From an uncultured Lachnospiraceae bacterium (GTDB lineage Bacteria; Bacillota; Clostridia; Lachnospirales; Lachnospiraceae), in the NCBI GenBank assembly GCA_947625205.1, contig CANQNN010000001.1, positions 124,001-188,000 of the forward strand: 64,000 nucleotides of DNA, given 5' to 3'. The notes beneath the pieces are model-generated. The model was given only the letters and a program-made list of their open reading frames with translations. It had not been told where the DNA came from and ran no database searches. The position numbers were made by a program, and so were the translations under genes. Position 1 is the stretch's first letter. Each line of letters begins with the position of its first letter. This document shows, in pieces, positions 34,045 through 43,161 of the stretch.

Positions 34045-34107
34045 CCGCGCAGTTGCGCGGCGAAAGGGCTAGCCCTTTCTTTATATTCTATATCCATAGA
34101 ATATAAA
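34045..34107 (+). promoter_or_regulatory. Three back-to-back hairpins in the importer leader
   Basis: Hairpin 1 is 34045-34060 (CCGCGCA and TGCGCGG, 2-nt loop). Hairpin 2 is 34062-34079 (perfect palindrome, arms GAAAGGG and CCCTTTC around CTAG). Hairpin 3 is 34080-34107 (12-bp arms TTTATATTCTAT and ATAGAATATAAA around ATCC). They are separated by 1 and 0 nt and lie about 35 nt after the start of transcription. Confidence 0.7.
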
Positions 34108-34243
34108 ATCTCTGTTCGACCAATAATACGGTATAAGGCGTGGCAGCACGTTTTATATAGAAACTTATTATGATCAGTCTTGATCAACATTGGTTCGGCG
34201 GGATCGGATTCCCGGCCGAATCGGAAAGAGAGAGGAAAGAATT

Positions 34244-35578
34244 ATGAAGAAGAAAGTATTGGCAACATTACTGGCAGCAGCAATGACAGCCGGTTGTCTT
34301 GTCGGATGCGGCGGCGGTGACGGCGCAGCGGATGCTCCGGCGGCAGATACTCCGGCAGCAGAAGCTCCGGCGGCGGATGATTCCGCAGAAGCTCCGGCAG
34401 ATGATGCGGCAGCAGCGGAGCCTGTTGAGTACGGCTCCGGCAACATCACGATCTGGGTTGCTGAGAACATGGTGGACTTCACCAAAGAACAGACAGACGC
34501 CTTTTTTGCTGCTAACCCCGACATGGCAGGCTACACGGTAACGGTTGAGCCCGTCGGCGAGGGCGATGCGGCAGGCAACATGCTTACCGACGTTGAGGGC
34601 GGCGCCGACATGTACGGCTTCGCACAGGACCAGATCACCCGTCTTGTTTCCGCAGGCGCGCTTGCTCCGCTTACAGGTGCAAACGCTGAGTTCGTAACAA
34701 GCCAGAACGATGCGGGTGCTGCAAGCGCAGCGGTTGTAGGCGATACGACATACGCTTACCCGATGACGTCCGATAACGGTTATTTCTTATACTATGACAA
34801 GAGCGTTGTAACCGATCCTTCATCCCTGGAGAAGATCGTTGCAGACTGCGAAGCGGCAGGCAAGAACTTCTATATGGAGATCAACTCCGGCTGGTATCAG
34901 CCCGCATTCTTCTTTGCTACAGGCTGTACTTTAACTTATGATACGGACAGCGACGGTAACTTCACGGCATGTAACATCGACTACGCATCCGATAAGGGCG
35001 TTGTAGCATTGAAAGAGATCATTGAACTTGCATCTTCGTCTGCATTCCAGAACGGTTCTTCCGTTGATAACGGAACAAACATCGGTGCGATCGTAGACGG
35101 TACATGGGATTCCGGTTCCGCACAGGCAATCTTCGGTGACAACTATGCATGTGCAAAGCTTCCTTCTTTTGAGGGTTCCGACGGCAATACCTATCAGATG
35201 AGCGGTTTCGGCGGATTCAAACTCCTTGGCATCAAGCCTCAGGAAGATGCAGGCAAATTGGCAGTATGCCACGCTCTTGCACAGTACCTGACAGGCGCAG
35301 ATGTACAGCTTGCACGTTACAATGCAGTAGGCTGGGGTCCGTCCAACACGACGGCACAGCAGGATGACGCGGTTAAGTCTGACGTAGCGCTCTCCGCACT
35401 GGCAGAGCAGCTGGCACTGACGATCCCGCAGGGCAACTATCCGGGCGATTACTGGACACTGGCAACATCTCTGGGTGATGATGTGATCTCCAAGACGCTG
35501 AGCACATCTGCAACGGATGATGAACTTATGACAGCCCTTCAGAGCTTCCAGGATACATGCATCAGCTATGCACAGTAA
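34244..35578 (+). CDS. ABC sugar importer, solute-binding lipoprotein
   Basis: A 444-residue family-1 (MalE-like) binding protein. The signal peptide ends CLVGC and is followed by a low-complexity Ala/Pro/Asp/Glu linker (about residues 25-65). The binding domain begins NITIWVAENMVDFTKEQTDAFF. MTSDNGYFLYYDKSVV and QYLTGADVQLARYNAVGWGPSNTTAQQ are typical of maltose- and galacto-oligosaccharide-binding proteins. The start at 34244 has GAGGAAAG upstream. A hairpin after the gene probably gives it higher expression than the permeases. The ligand could be a malto- or galacto-oligosaccharide. The downstream GH13 favours an alpha-glucan, and the upstream GH53 favours galactan. Confidence 0.9.
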   Translation: MKKKVLATLLAAAMTAGCLVGCGGGDGAADAPAADTPAAEAPAADDSAEAPADDAAAAEPVEYGSGNITIWVAENMVDFTKEQTDAFFAANPDMAGYTVTVEPVGEGDAAGNMLTDVEGGADMYGFAQDQITRLVSAGALAPLTGANAEFVTSQNDAGAASAAVVGDTTYAYPMTSDNGYFLYYDKSVVTDPSSLEKIVADCEAAGKNFYMEINSGWYQPAFFFATGCTLTYDTDSDGNFTACNIDYASDKGVVALKEIIELASSSAFQNGSSVDNGTNIGAIVDGTWDSGSAQAIFGDNYACAKLPSFEGSDGNTYQMSGFGGFKLLGIKPQEDAGKLAVCHALAQYLTGADVQLARYNAVGWGPSNTTAQQDDAVKSDVALSALAEQLALTIPQGNYPGDYWTLATSLGDDVISKTLSTSATDDELMTALQSFQDTCISYAQ

Positions 35579-35598
35579 ATAAAGATGAAAGCAATATA

Positions 35599-35622
35599 CG
35601 GCAGAGGGTTTTCTCTCTGCCG
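35599..35622 (+). terminator. Partial terminator / mRNA-processing hairpin after the binding protein gene
   Basis: CGGCAGAG (35599-35606) pairs with CTCTGCCG (35615-35622), extendable outward. It is followed a few bases later by an AT-rich stretch (AATTTATTTTATTTT). This position is typical for read-through hairpins that make the binding protein more abundant than the permeases. Confidence 0.65.
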
Positions 35623-35671
35623 CGTATTGTAATTTATTTTATTTTAATTTAAGTCGGGAGGGATTTCGGAT

Positions 35672-37072
35672 ATGGGAAATAGCACGGATTCCGGCAAAAA
35701 GAGCAAAGTCGGGAAATTTTTCAGTGGGGTTGGGTGTGATTTAAAAGAAATCGGCCTGACTTTCACACAGGGGGACTGGAAAACAAAAGTTTCCTATCTG
35801 ATCATGGGCTTTGGCCCGATCATGCGCAGGCAGTTTTTGAGAGGCGTTGCTTTTCTGGCTGCAGAGGCGTTGTTTATTCTGTATCTGGTTAAGTTTGGCT
35901 GGAAATATCTTCAGGATATCGGTACGCTGGGAACTGTCGCAAGAGTTATGAACGACGACGGGACGATCAGCTACAATGACAACAGTTTCCTTATACTGCT
36001 GTATGGACTGCTGACTATCATAGTAATCGGCATATTTATTTTTGTATGGCGGATGAACGTCAGAGAGAACCGCAATGAAGAGAAGCTGCTTGCGGCAGGC
36101 AAACCGCTTGGCACGGCAAAGAAGGACCTGTATTCTTTACTGGATTCCCAGTTCGACAAAACGCTGCTGGCATTACCGGTCTTAGGTATTTTTGTGTTTA
36201 CGGTCCTGCCGATCATCTTTATGATCTGCATTGCGTTTACGGATTATGACGCGAATCATCAGCCGCCCGCCAATCTGTTCACATGGGTGGGGCTTGAAAA
36301 CTTCAAGAACCTGTTTTCCTTCGGCACTACGGGATTGGGTTCCACATTTTTGACGGTACTTTCATGGACGCTTATCTGGGCGTTTTTTGCAACGTTCCTT
36401 ACCTATTTCTGCGGTATGGGAGTGGCGATTCTGATCAATAAAAAAGGAATTAAATTCAAGAAACTCTGGCGGACCATACTGGTCATGACTATTGCGGTTC
36501 CGCAATTTGTTTCTCTGTTGTACGTATATAAGATGTTTGCAAACGACGGTCTGGTAAATTCCTATCTGATGAAATGGGGATGGATCAGCAGCAGGATCCC
36601 GTTCTGGTCCGATCCGATGCTGGCGAAGATCATGATCATCGTGATCAATCTCTGGATCGGTATTCCCTATACGATGCTAATCACTACGGGACTGCTGATG
36701 AATATTCCCGAGGATCTGTACGAGAGCGCGAAGATCGATGGAGCTTCGGGATTCCAGATGTTTAGAAGCATTACGCTTCCTTACATGCTTTTTGTAACAG
36801 GACCGTTCCTGCTGACGCAGTTTACCGGAAACCTGAACAACTTTAACGTTATCTACCTGCTGACACAGGGCGGACCGCAGTCTATGAAGCTGTCCAATAA
36901 GGCGGGTTATACGGACCTGCTTGTCACGTGGCTGTATAAGATGACGGTGGATGATACGAACTACCGGATGGCTGCGGTTCTGGGTATCATGATATTCGTT
37001 GTTACGGCGGTCATTTCACTGGTGGTATACAATATGCTGCCATCCGTAAGAGATGAGGAGGGATTCCAATAA
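35672..37072 (+). CDS. ABC sugar importer permease, MalF-like
   Basis: A 466-residue membrane protein. Two N-terminal spans (FLAAEALFILYLVKF, FLILLYGLLTIIVIGIFIFVW) precede a core permease domain of six spans that starts at LALPVLGIFVFTVLPIIFMICI. The EAA loop reads EDLYESAKIDGASGFQMFRSITLP (about residues 350-373) and couples to the ATPase. The extra N-terminal spans are the MalF/GanP hallmark. Its stop overlaps the next start by one base (TAATG). Confidence 0.9.
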   Translation: MGNSTDSGKKSKVGKFFSGVGCDLKEIGLTFTQGDWKTKVSYLIMGFGPIMRRQFLRGVAFLAAEALFILYLVKFGWKYLQDIGTLGTVARVMNDDGTISYNDNSFLILLYGLLTIIVIGIFIFVWRMNVRENRNEEKLLAAGKPLGTAKKDLYSLLDSQFDKTLLALPVLGIFVFTVLPIIFMICIAFTDYDANHQPPANLFTWVGLENFKNLFSFGTTGLGSTFLTVLSWTLIWAFFATFLTYFCGMGVAILINKKGIKFKKLWRTILVMTIAVPQFVSLLYVYKMFANDGLVNSYLMKWGWISSRIPFWSDPMLAKIMIIVINLWIGIPYTMLITTGLLMNIPEDLYESAKIDGASGFQMFRSITLPYMLFVTGPFLLTQFTGNLNNFNVIYLLTQGGPQSMKLSNKAGYTDLLVTWLYKMTVDDTNYRMAAVLGIMIFVVTAVISLVVYNMLPSVRDEEGFQ

Positions 37073-37929
37073 TGGGCTTGAAAGCAAAGAGAAGATTAGG
37101 CAATACGATCACCTATATTGTATTGGTCATTATCAGTGTTATATGGTTATTCCCGTTTGTATGTCTGTTTTTACAGAGCCTTCGTTCCTATAACGAAGCG
37201 GGCGGCGGCATGGTAGAGTATCTGCTGCCGAAACAGTTTTCCCTGGATTCTTACGTCTTCCTGTTCAGCCAGGACAGTAAGTTCGTACGCTGGTATCTGA
37301 ACACGCTTGTCATCGCATGTTTTGTAGCGGTATTCCAGACGATCGTGGTGCTGTGCGTCAGCTACGCGCTGTCCCGTATGCGTTTCAAGGGCCGTACGTT
37401 TCTGATGAGATTCTGGCTGATCCTCGGAATGTTTCCCGGATTTCTGACGATGATCTGCCTGTATTTCCTGTTGAAGCAGTTCCATCTGACGCAGGCGGGC
37501 GCAATTCCGGGTTTGATCCTTATTTCCGTGGCAAGCTCCGGTATGGGATACTACGTTACCAAGGGATATTTTGACACGATCCCGAAGGCACTTGATGAGG
37601 CGGCAAGAATAGACGGTGCATCCAGAGCGAGGGTGTTCTTAACTATGATCATCCCGATGTCCAAACCGATCATCATCTATGCGGCGTTAGTTGCATTCAT
37701 GGCGCCCTGGTGTGATTATGTGTTTGCATCCTATGTCGCTTTTGGCTATTCTGACAGCTATAACGTTGCTGTGGCGATGCAGAACTGGGTGTGGACCAAT
37801 GACTATCAGGGATACTTTACAAGGTTCTGTGCGGGCGGCATATTAGTTGCCGTGCCGGTTACGATCCTGTTCATATGCTTACAGAAGTACTACGTAGAAG
37901 GCGTAACGGGCGGCGCGGTAAAAGGTTAA
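37072..37929 (+). CDS. ABC sugar importer permease, MalG-like
   Basis: A 285-residue permease with six spans and an EAA loop PKALDEAARIDGASRARVFLTMIIPMSKP (about residues 171-199). The C-terminus EGVTGGAVKG is the usual MalG/GanQ end. With the MalF-like protein it forms the channel. No ATPase gene follows, so a shared MsmK/MsmX-type ATPase encoded elsewhere must energise it. Confidence 0.92.
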   Translation: MGLKAKRRLGNTITYIVLVIISVIWLFPFVCLFLQSLRSYNEAGGGMVEYLLPKQFSLDSYVFLFSQDSKFVRWYLNTLVIACFVAVFQTIVVLCVSYALSRMRFKGRTFLMRFWLILGMFPGFLTMICLYFLLKQFHLTQAGAIPGLILISVASSGMGYYVTKGYFDTIPKALDEAARIDGASRARVFLTMIIPMSKPIIIYAALVAFMAPWCDYVFASYVAFGYSDSYNVAVAMQNWVWTNDYQGYFTRFCAGGILVAVPVTILFICLQKYYVEGVTGGAVKG

Positions 37930-37982
37930 TGGCTGCGCGCCTGACAACAGTGACGGCATAGAAAGATATAGAACGAAAAAGA

Positions 37983-38016
37983 AGTGCAGACTGTTGAAAG
38001 GCGGTCTGCACTTTTT
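37983..38016 (+). terminator. Attenuator-like terminator between importer and GH13 gene
   Basis: AGTGCAGAC (37983-37991) pairs with GTCTGCACT (38004-38012), followed by TTTTT. The GH13 ribosome site AGGAG begins directly after, so this hairpin probably lets only part of the transcription continue. Confidence 0.75.
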
Positions 38017-38029
38017 AGGAGAATGCAAA

Positions 38030-39739
38030 ATGGTTAGATCAGACATTAAAAGGCGCTGTATGGCAGCGCTGCTCATATTGACCATGACGGTCATGACGGC
38101 GTGCGAAGGTGCCGCGGGCAAAGATGCGCCAAACGCGCAAAACGCGCCCACGGCAGAAGCACAGGATGGCGCAGCAGTGCAGGAGATCCCGGATGTCACG
38201 GACACGATCCCGTTAAATATCATAGACGATAATTACCGTACTTATTATGAGGTGTTTGTCTACTCTTTTTGTGACAGTGACGGCGACGGGACAGGCGATC
38301 TGAAAGGATTGACCGGGAAGCTTGATTATATTAATGACGGGGACGATACGACGGACACCGATCTGGGATGCAACGGGATCTGGCTTATGCCTGTCCATCC
38401 CTCGCCTACTTATCATAAATACGATGTGACGGACTATTACGCTATTGACCCTTCCTACGGTACGCTGGATGATTTTAAGGCTTTTCTTGCGGCATGCGAT
38501 GAACGGGGCATTAAAGTTATCATGGACCTGGTGTTAAATCACACGTCCTCGAAGCATCCGTGGTTTACCGAAGCATGCGAGTACCTGTGCGAGCTGGGGA
38601 CGGCGGAGCCGGATGCGGCGGAATGTCCCTATGTGGACTATTATCATTTCACGAAGGAGCCGGGCAGCGGTTATTATCAGGTGGAAGGCTGTAACTGGTA
38701 TTATGAGGCGCAGTTCTGGAGCGAAATGCCTGATCTGAATCCCGGGTGCGAAGCGCTCAGGGAGGAGATCGCAAATATCACAAAATATTGGCTTGACATG
38801 GGCGTGGGCGGTTTCCGTTTGGATGCGGTCAAAGAGTATTATTCCGATAACGCGCCGATGAATATTGAATTTTTGACATGGTTGACCGACACGGTCAAAT
38901 CACAGAAGGAAGATGCCTATCTGGTAGGAGAGGCGTGGCTTAACATTGATGCATACGCCGAATATTATGCGAGCGGTATTGACAGCCTTTTTGATTTTAA
39001 TTTTGCGGGGGCGGAGGGTGTGATCGCCAAGGTCATGAACGGTTCGCCGGCAAAACGGTACGGTACGGCAGTGGCGGCGCTTGATCAGACCTTCGGGCAG
39101 TATAACGAAAACTATATTGACGCGCCTTTTTATACCAATCACGATATGGCCAGAAGCGTCGGCTATTATGTGGGTGAAAACGCCAAAGAGCGTGTGAAGA
39201 TGGCGGGCGCGATGAATCTCATGATGAGCGGCTCCGCTTTCGTGTATTACGGCGAGGAGCTTGGAATGAGGGGTTCCGGTAAGGATGAGAATAAGCGCGC
39301 TCCTATGTACTGGAGTAAAAATGCGGATGCGCAGGGTATGTGTGACGGACCGGCGGATATGGATGATTTTGAGATGAAATACGACAGTCTTGAAGAGCAG
39401 GAGCAGGATGCTTCTTCGATTTATCACTATTATAAGAAAGCGATCCGGGTCAGAAACCAGAATCCGGAGATCGCCAGAGGCAGCGTGGAATATCTTGCCG
39501 ATGTGTCCTCGGACAGCGTGTGTGTGCTCCGTAAGAGTTATAACGGTTCTGAGCTCCTTCTGGTGTTTGATACGGGCCCGGAGGCGCAGAGCGTTGATTT
39601 GAACGGCGTCACTTTAAATGGGCACAGCGTGGACGATACAACGCAGGTCAGGGCGTCGCTTGATACCAAAGAACAGCCCGCGGTTCTGGAGAACGGCATT
39701 GCTTCGATGCAGCCGTACTCGATCCTGGTGCTGAAATAA
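38030..39739 (+). CDS. GH13 alpha-amylase-family lipoprotein
   Basis: A 569-residue exported glycoside hydrolase. The lipoprotein signal ends TVMTAC. The GH13 barrel carries DLVLNHTS, GFRLDAVKEY (nucleophile Asp265), VGEAW (acid/base Glu301) and FYTNHDMARS (Asp372), then a C-terminal beta domain ending MQPYSILVLK. All three catalytic acids are present, so it should hydrolyse alpha-glucans outside the cell. The start at 38030 follows AGGAG. As the last gene of the importer operon it points to starch- or glycogen-derived oligosaccharide as the transported sugar. Confidence 0.92.
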   Translation: MVRSDIKRRCMAALLILTMTVMTACEGAAGKDAPNAQNAPTAEAQDGAAVQEIPDVTDTIPLNIIDDNYRTYYEVFVYSFCDSDGDGTGDLKGLTGKLDYINDGDDTTDTDLGCNGIWLMPVHPSPTYHKYDVTDYYAIDPSYGTLDDFKAFLAACDERGIKVIMDLVLNHTSSKHPWFTEACEYLCELGTAEPDAAECPYVDYYHFTKEPGSGYYQVEGCNWYYEAQFWSEMPDLNPGCEALREEIANITKYWLDMGVGGFRLDAVKEYYSDNAPMNIEFLTWLTDTVKSQKEDAYLVGEAWLNIDAYAEYYASGIDSLFDFNFAGAEGVIAKVMNGSPAKRYGTAVAALDQTFGQYNENYIDAPFYTNHDMARSVGYYVGENAKERVKMAGAMNLMMSGSAFVYYGEELGMRGSGKDENKRAPMYWSKNADAQGMCDGPADMDDFEMKYDSLEEQEQDASSIYHYYKKAIRVRNQNPEIARGSVEYLADVSSDSVCVLRKSYNGSELLLVFDTGPEAQSVDLNGVTLNGHSVDDTTQVRASLDTKEQPAVLENGIASMQPYSILVLK

Positions 39740-39743
39740 AACA

Positions 39744-39773
39744 AAAACCCCGAAGGCACGCCTTCGGGGTTTT
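39744..39773 (+). terminator. Strong intrinsic terminator of the importer-GH13 operon
   Basis: ACCCCGAAGG and CCTTCGGGGT pair around CACG, with flanking A and T runs on both sides, so it can work in both directions. The rest of the gap to 40010 is AT-rich without a recognisable gene. Confidence 0.9.
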
Positions 39774-40010
39774 CGCTTGTGTAAAAGGGGAATTCTTCCG
39801 GAATTGCTATTACCGACTTGACTTCCGTGATCAAGTCTACTATTACTATAATCTCTTTTTTTGACAGAGTCTACAAATATATTACAAAAGAATAGAATTA
39901 TATTAGCGAAAATAATCGGAAAAACGTAAAAAATACGTAAAATTGGCAACGATAATATAAATATATTGATTTTTCGCCAGATAATGTACTAAAAACAATT
40001 TCCCCGCAGA

Positions 40011-42272
40011 TCAGTAACCCAGATATTCGCGCTGGCGCTGGAGTTCGGGAGGAATGTCCGCGCCCATGTTTTTGATCTTCTGGAACAGGTTGTTGTAATG
40101 ATGGATGTGCTGGGTGAGTTTTATATCGTAGCGCTCCATCATATCCTTGTATAGCGGATTGATCTTCAGTTTGTCACGGATCGCCCGGGAGAACGGGCAG
40201 TAGTCGAATAAAATGCCGCGCGCCACCTTATTAAGACGCGGGGAACCGTTGCCCTCATAGATGATCCATGCCTCGTAATCTCTGAGGAACATTTCTTTGT
40301 AGCTGTTCTTTGCCTTCTGCATGTTGAGTTTGATCTTATCCTTGGCGTCGGTGGACAACTCATGGTTTTTGCGATAGAACTGAATGTAATCAAAATATCT
40401 GCTGGTGAGAGACGGCTCCGATACATCGTTCCATCTGGCGCCCTGTACACGTTTGCACATTTCCCAGCGGAAATCGGCGGTGAGTCGGACAAGTATGCTG
40501 GTCAGATCCTCCATCTGGAAGATAGACACCATCATACGGGCGGGCGTTGTACGTTTACGCCCTTCGATCTCCTGCCACATAACGCCCCTGACGCCAATGT
40601 TGGGCGCCAGTATGAGATCGGGAAGGATCTCTATGTTGATATATTCTTTGCCGATACCAAGCTTTTCATTTGTATAGATCATATCGCGGTAATAGGCGCT
40701 GAAATCGACGGAACGGACCTGATTGAAGGCCGCTTCTGCTTTGTCCGCAGATACCAGAGACTTTTCCAGATCTTTTAAAATATTGTGTTCCGAGAACACA
40801 GGGCAGAAACTGCTGATACGGCCGAACGTGATCTTGTTGACGGACTGGAACATATTGTGCAGCTCATACAAAACCTGTTTTTCCCTGTCTTTTAACAGAG
40901 AGGCTTCCTCGGAGGCTTTGATCTTGCCGGAAATCTTAAGCTCATGTATATAAGCCTGATAATCGGCGTCGAATTCGTTGCGGCTGGGAGATTTCCGGCC
41001 GTCGTAGACAGCGCGCAGCCATTCATAGATGCTGTATACGTTCCGGTCAGGGTCGGTAGGCAGATCATCCACGATAGAGTACAGGTAGGAAGCGTTGTCC
41101 ATACCGGCAAGCTGTTCGTCCACATAGCCAAAATTAAAGAACATCCGGACGACCTTCGGCACCTCGAAATCATGGAGGCTCCTTATAAACGCCTTCTCAT
41201 ATATCTCGTAGAATAACGTCGTGATCTTGTGGCGAAGCTGTCTGGAATGTTCGTCCGAATTGTTCTTATCAGGCAGCCTGCTGTAGTGATGTATGGCATC
41301 TCTGAATTCGGCGGCCGTCTCTTCGTCCATTCCGGCATAGGACAGGATCGTGTTCAGCGAATCTTGTATTTCCGGTATGTCCTTTGGCTTTCCATCGGCG
41401 TCGGCAGTCTCTTCATACTGCTCCAGCGTGTTGAGACGGTCGCGGTATTCAGCGACACGCTGCCGGTACATCTCCTGGTCAACGGAAGATTGGCCTTCCA
41501 GCTGGATCATCATTGTGGAGATGGCGGCGATCAGCGTTGTGGAATCATCTGTGTGTACACCGACTTTATACAGGAGGCTTGCATAGAGGTCAAAGAAATC
41601 AAGCCTGTTTTCACTCATCAGCAGATGCGTGATATCCGATTTGTAATCGTACAGCGCACGGCATACGGAGATGATCTGCTGCACATCCTGGTTAGTCTTG
41701 AGGAATAAGCCTTGCAGAAAATCGGGATTCTGGTCTTTGACAGACGTCTTTGTGGCAAGCGCGCGTATTTGCTCATAATAACCGCCCAGCCAGCCGGGTA
41801 CGTCATCCTCAAGGACCAGTTCGGTCAACGTTTCCAGGGCGGGCAGTGTGCGCGGGGAGATGCCGTGCTTGGTGCAAAAAGACAGATACTCATCGTAACT
41901 GCCCGTCAGATAATGATAGAAATTATCGCAGTCAAACCGCGCCAGTTCATACTGGTCTAAAATCTCCTGGAACTGCCGGAACATGGAGCGGATGACGTAG
42001 TCGCTCAGCTCGGGATTGGAGCGGAACATTTCAGACAGTTTGGAAACGGTATAAGGATAAGAAGCGATCGAGACATTTTCCTCCGCCTGATATGTAATAA
42101 AGTAAGAACCGGAAAAAAGCTCGCAGACTCCGATCACATCCCCTTTATTGAGATAAAATTCTCCGCCGGGATAACTGGCGCGCACCGTGCCTTTCGCTAT
42201 TACATGCAGGGCGGTGATGGCCTGTTCGCTCTGCAGTAAGACCTGTCCCGCGGGAAACTCTTTTAAAGCCAT
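40011..42272 (-). CDS. Large cyclic-nucleotide-binding-domain protein, unknown function
   Basis: A 753-residue soluble protein. Residues 1 to about 115 form a cNMP-binding/CRP-like beta barrel (FPAGQVLLQSEQAITALHVIAKGTVRASY, GDVIGVCELFSGSYFITYQAEENVSIASYP), with an ELFSG segment where the phosphate-binding cassette should be. The other 630 residues are helical and match nothing I know, with no HTH. Conserved-looking segments include FFNFGYVDEQLAGMDNASYLYSI and GVRGVMWQEIEGRKRTTPARMM. The protein starts with AAGGAGG. It is probably a sensor that couples a ligand to an unknown output. Confidence 0.75.
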   Translation of the reverse strand: MALKEFPAGQVLLQSEQAITALHVIAKGTVRASYPGGEFYLNKGDVIGVCELFSGSYFITYQAEENVSIASYPYTVSKLSEMFRSNPELSDYVIRSMFRQFQEILDQYELARFDCDNFYHYLTGSYDEYLSFCTKHGISPRTLPALETLTELVLEDDVPGWLGGYYEQIRALATKTSVKDQNPDFLQGLFLKTNQDVQQIISVCRALYDYKSDITHLLMSENRLDFFDLYASLLYKVGVHTDDSTTLIAAISTMMIQLEGQSSVDQEMYRQRVAEYRDRLNTLEQYEETADADGKPKDIPEIQDSLNTILSYAGMDEETAAEFRDAIHHYSRLPDKNNSDEHSRQLRHKITTLFYEIYEKAFIRSLHDFEVPKVVRMFFNFGYVDEQLAGMDNASYLYSIVDDLPTDPDRNVYSIYEWLRAVYDGRKSPSRNEFDADYQAYIHELKISGKIKASEEASLLKDREKQVLYELHNMFQSVNKITFGRISSFCPVFSEHNILKDLEKSLVSADKAEAAFNQVRSVDFSAYYRDMIYTNEKLGIGKEYINIEILPDLILAPNIGVRGVMWQEIEGRKRTTPARMMVSIFQMEDLTSILVRLTADFRWEMCKRVQGARWNDVSEPSLTSRYFDYIQFYRKNHELSTDAKDKIKLNMQKAKNSYKEMFLRDYEAWIIYEGNGSPRLNKVARGILFDYCPFSRAIRDKLKINPLYKDMMERYDIKLTQHIHHYNNLFQKIKNMGADIPPELQRQREYLGY

Positions 42273-42469
42273 GAATAAATACCTCCTTTGTCGTCATCTT
42301 TTAGTGTACTACGAAAACATAGTAAATACAAGAAACAAAGCAGTCCTTTTGCCGCCTTTTACGGCCCTTCGGGGATAATTCGGCGGACCGGATGCAGGAG
42401 ACAGGGCTGTTTTGACAAAGTGCACAAGAAGTAGTCCGGTATTTTGTACAGTAGTTTTAATAAAAGTAT

Positions 42470-42579
42470 GATAAAATAAGCGCAGAGTCAGCACTCTGCG
42501 CTATGAGAATTGCACCGCAATTCTCCCGGAATGGTTTACGGTATCGGCTTTAGAGATATGGTAAAATAAGCGCAGAGTT
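42470..42579. repeat. Double-hairpin intergenic element, copy B (with partial third copy)
   Basis: The homologue of 17453-17550. Hairpin 1 has arms AGCGCAGAGT and ACTCTGCGCT with loop CAGC. Hairpin 2 has arms GAGAATTGC and GCAATTCTC with loop ACC. The tail again contains TTTACG and AGAGATAT. The opening GATAAAATAAGCGCAGAGT recurs 90 bp later at 42560 (GGTAAAATAAGCGCAGAGT), so a new unit begins and is truncated. It lies between the divergent cyclic-nucleotide protein and DUF6508 genes. The remaining gap (42273-42469) shows nothing else clear. Confidence 0.8.
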
Positions 42580-42651
42580 GCCTGTATCGGGCTGGCGTAT
42601 CACCATCGGGACGACAGTCGGGACGGTATATTGTAAGGGGTGTCAGTGCAG

Positions 42652-43125
42652 ATGGAGAAAGAAGACGTTTCGTACAGACAAAAGGTGGCCAGACAGTATA
42701 AGCCGGATGTGGAGAAGTTAGTCCGGTATCTGCCGTGGCTTGAGGAGAAAGCGGGAGCGGCCGGGGGCCTTTCCGAGAACTATGAGGGGTCGGGCATCAA
42801 AGGGCATTCCATCACTTTTCCGGTATATGACGGTACGCTGATGAATTTTGTCAGGGAAGTACAGAGTACGGGGCTTGTGGACCGGAACTATCCCTATATT
42901 TATTCCCGGCGCGGAATACGCACGGTCAGGGATGAGCTGACGGCAATATCGCATGCGGATATCAGGGAGATGGATGTCCTGAAGGGTATTCTGTCGAAGT
43001 ATATTCTTGGCGGCATGACGAAGGGGAGAATGTGGACGGAAGCAGTGTCAAACGGAGTTTTTCTTAACGTTGTCCGCAAGATGAAAGAGAACCTTGAATT
43101 CTGGGACAGGCCGGTCAAACAATAG
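42652..43125 (+). CDS. DUF6508-like protein
   Basis: A 157-residue soluble protein with segments VEKLVRYLPWLEEKA, ITFPVYDGTLMNFVREVQSTGLVDRNYPYIY and VLKGILSKYILGGMTKGRMWTEAVSNGVFLNVVRKMKENLEFW. These fit the DUF6508 family, which has no known activity. Start is uncertain: AAGGGG at about 42635 could serve in-frame GTG codons at 42640 and 42646 or the ATG at 42652. A TetR regulator follows after 36 bp. Confidence 0.65.
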   Translation: MEKEDVSYRQKVARQYKPDVEKLVRYLPWLEEKAGAAGGLSENYEGSGIKGHSITFPVYDGTLMNFVREVQSTGLVDRNYPYIYSRRGIRTVRDELTAISHADIREMDVLKGILSKYILGGMTKGRMWTEAVSNGVFLNVVRKMKENLEFWDRPVKQ

Positions 43126-43161
43126 AGGAAAAAGGCAGGGGAAAGAGAAGGAAACAGATAT

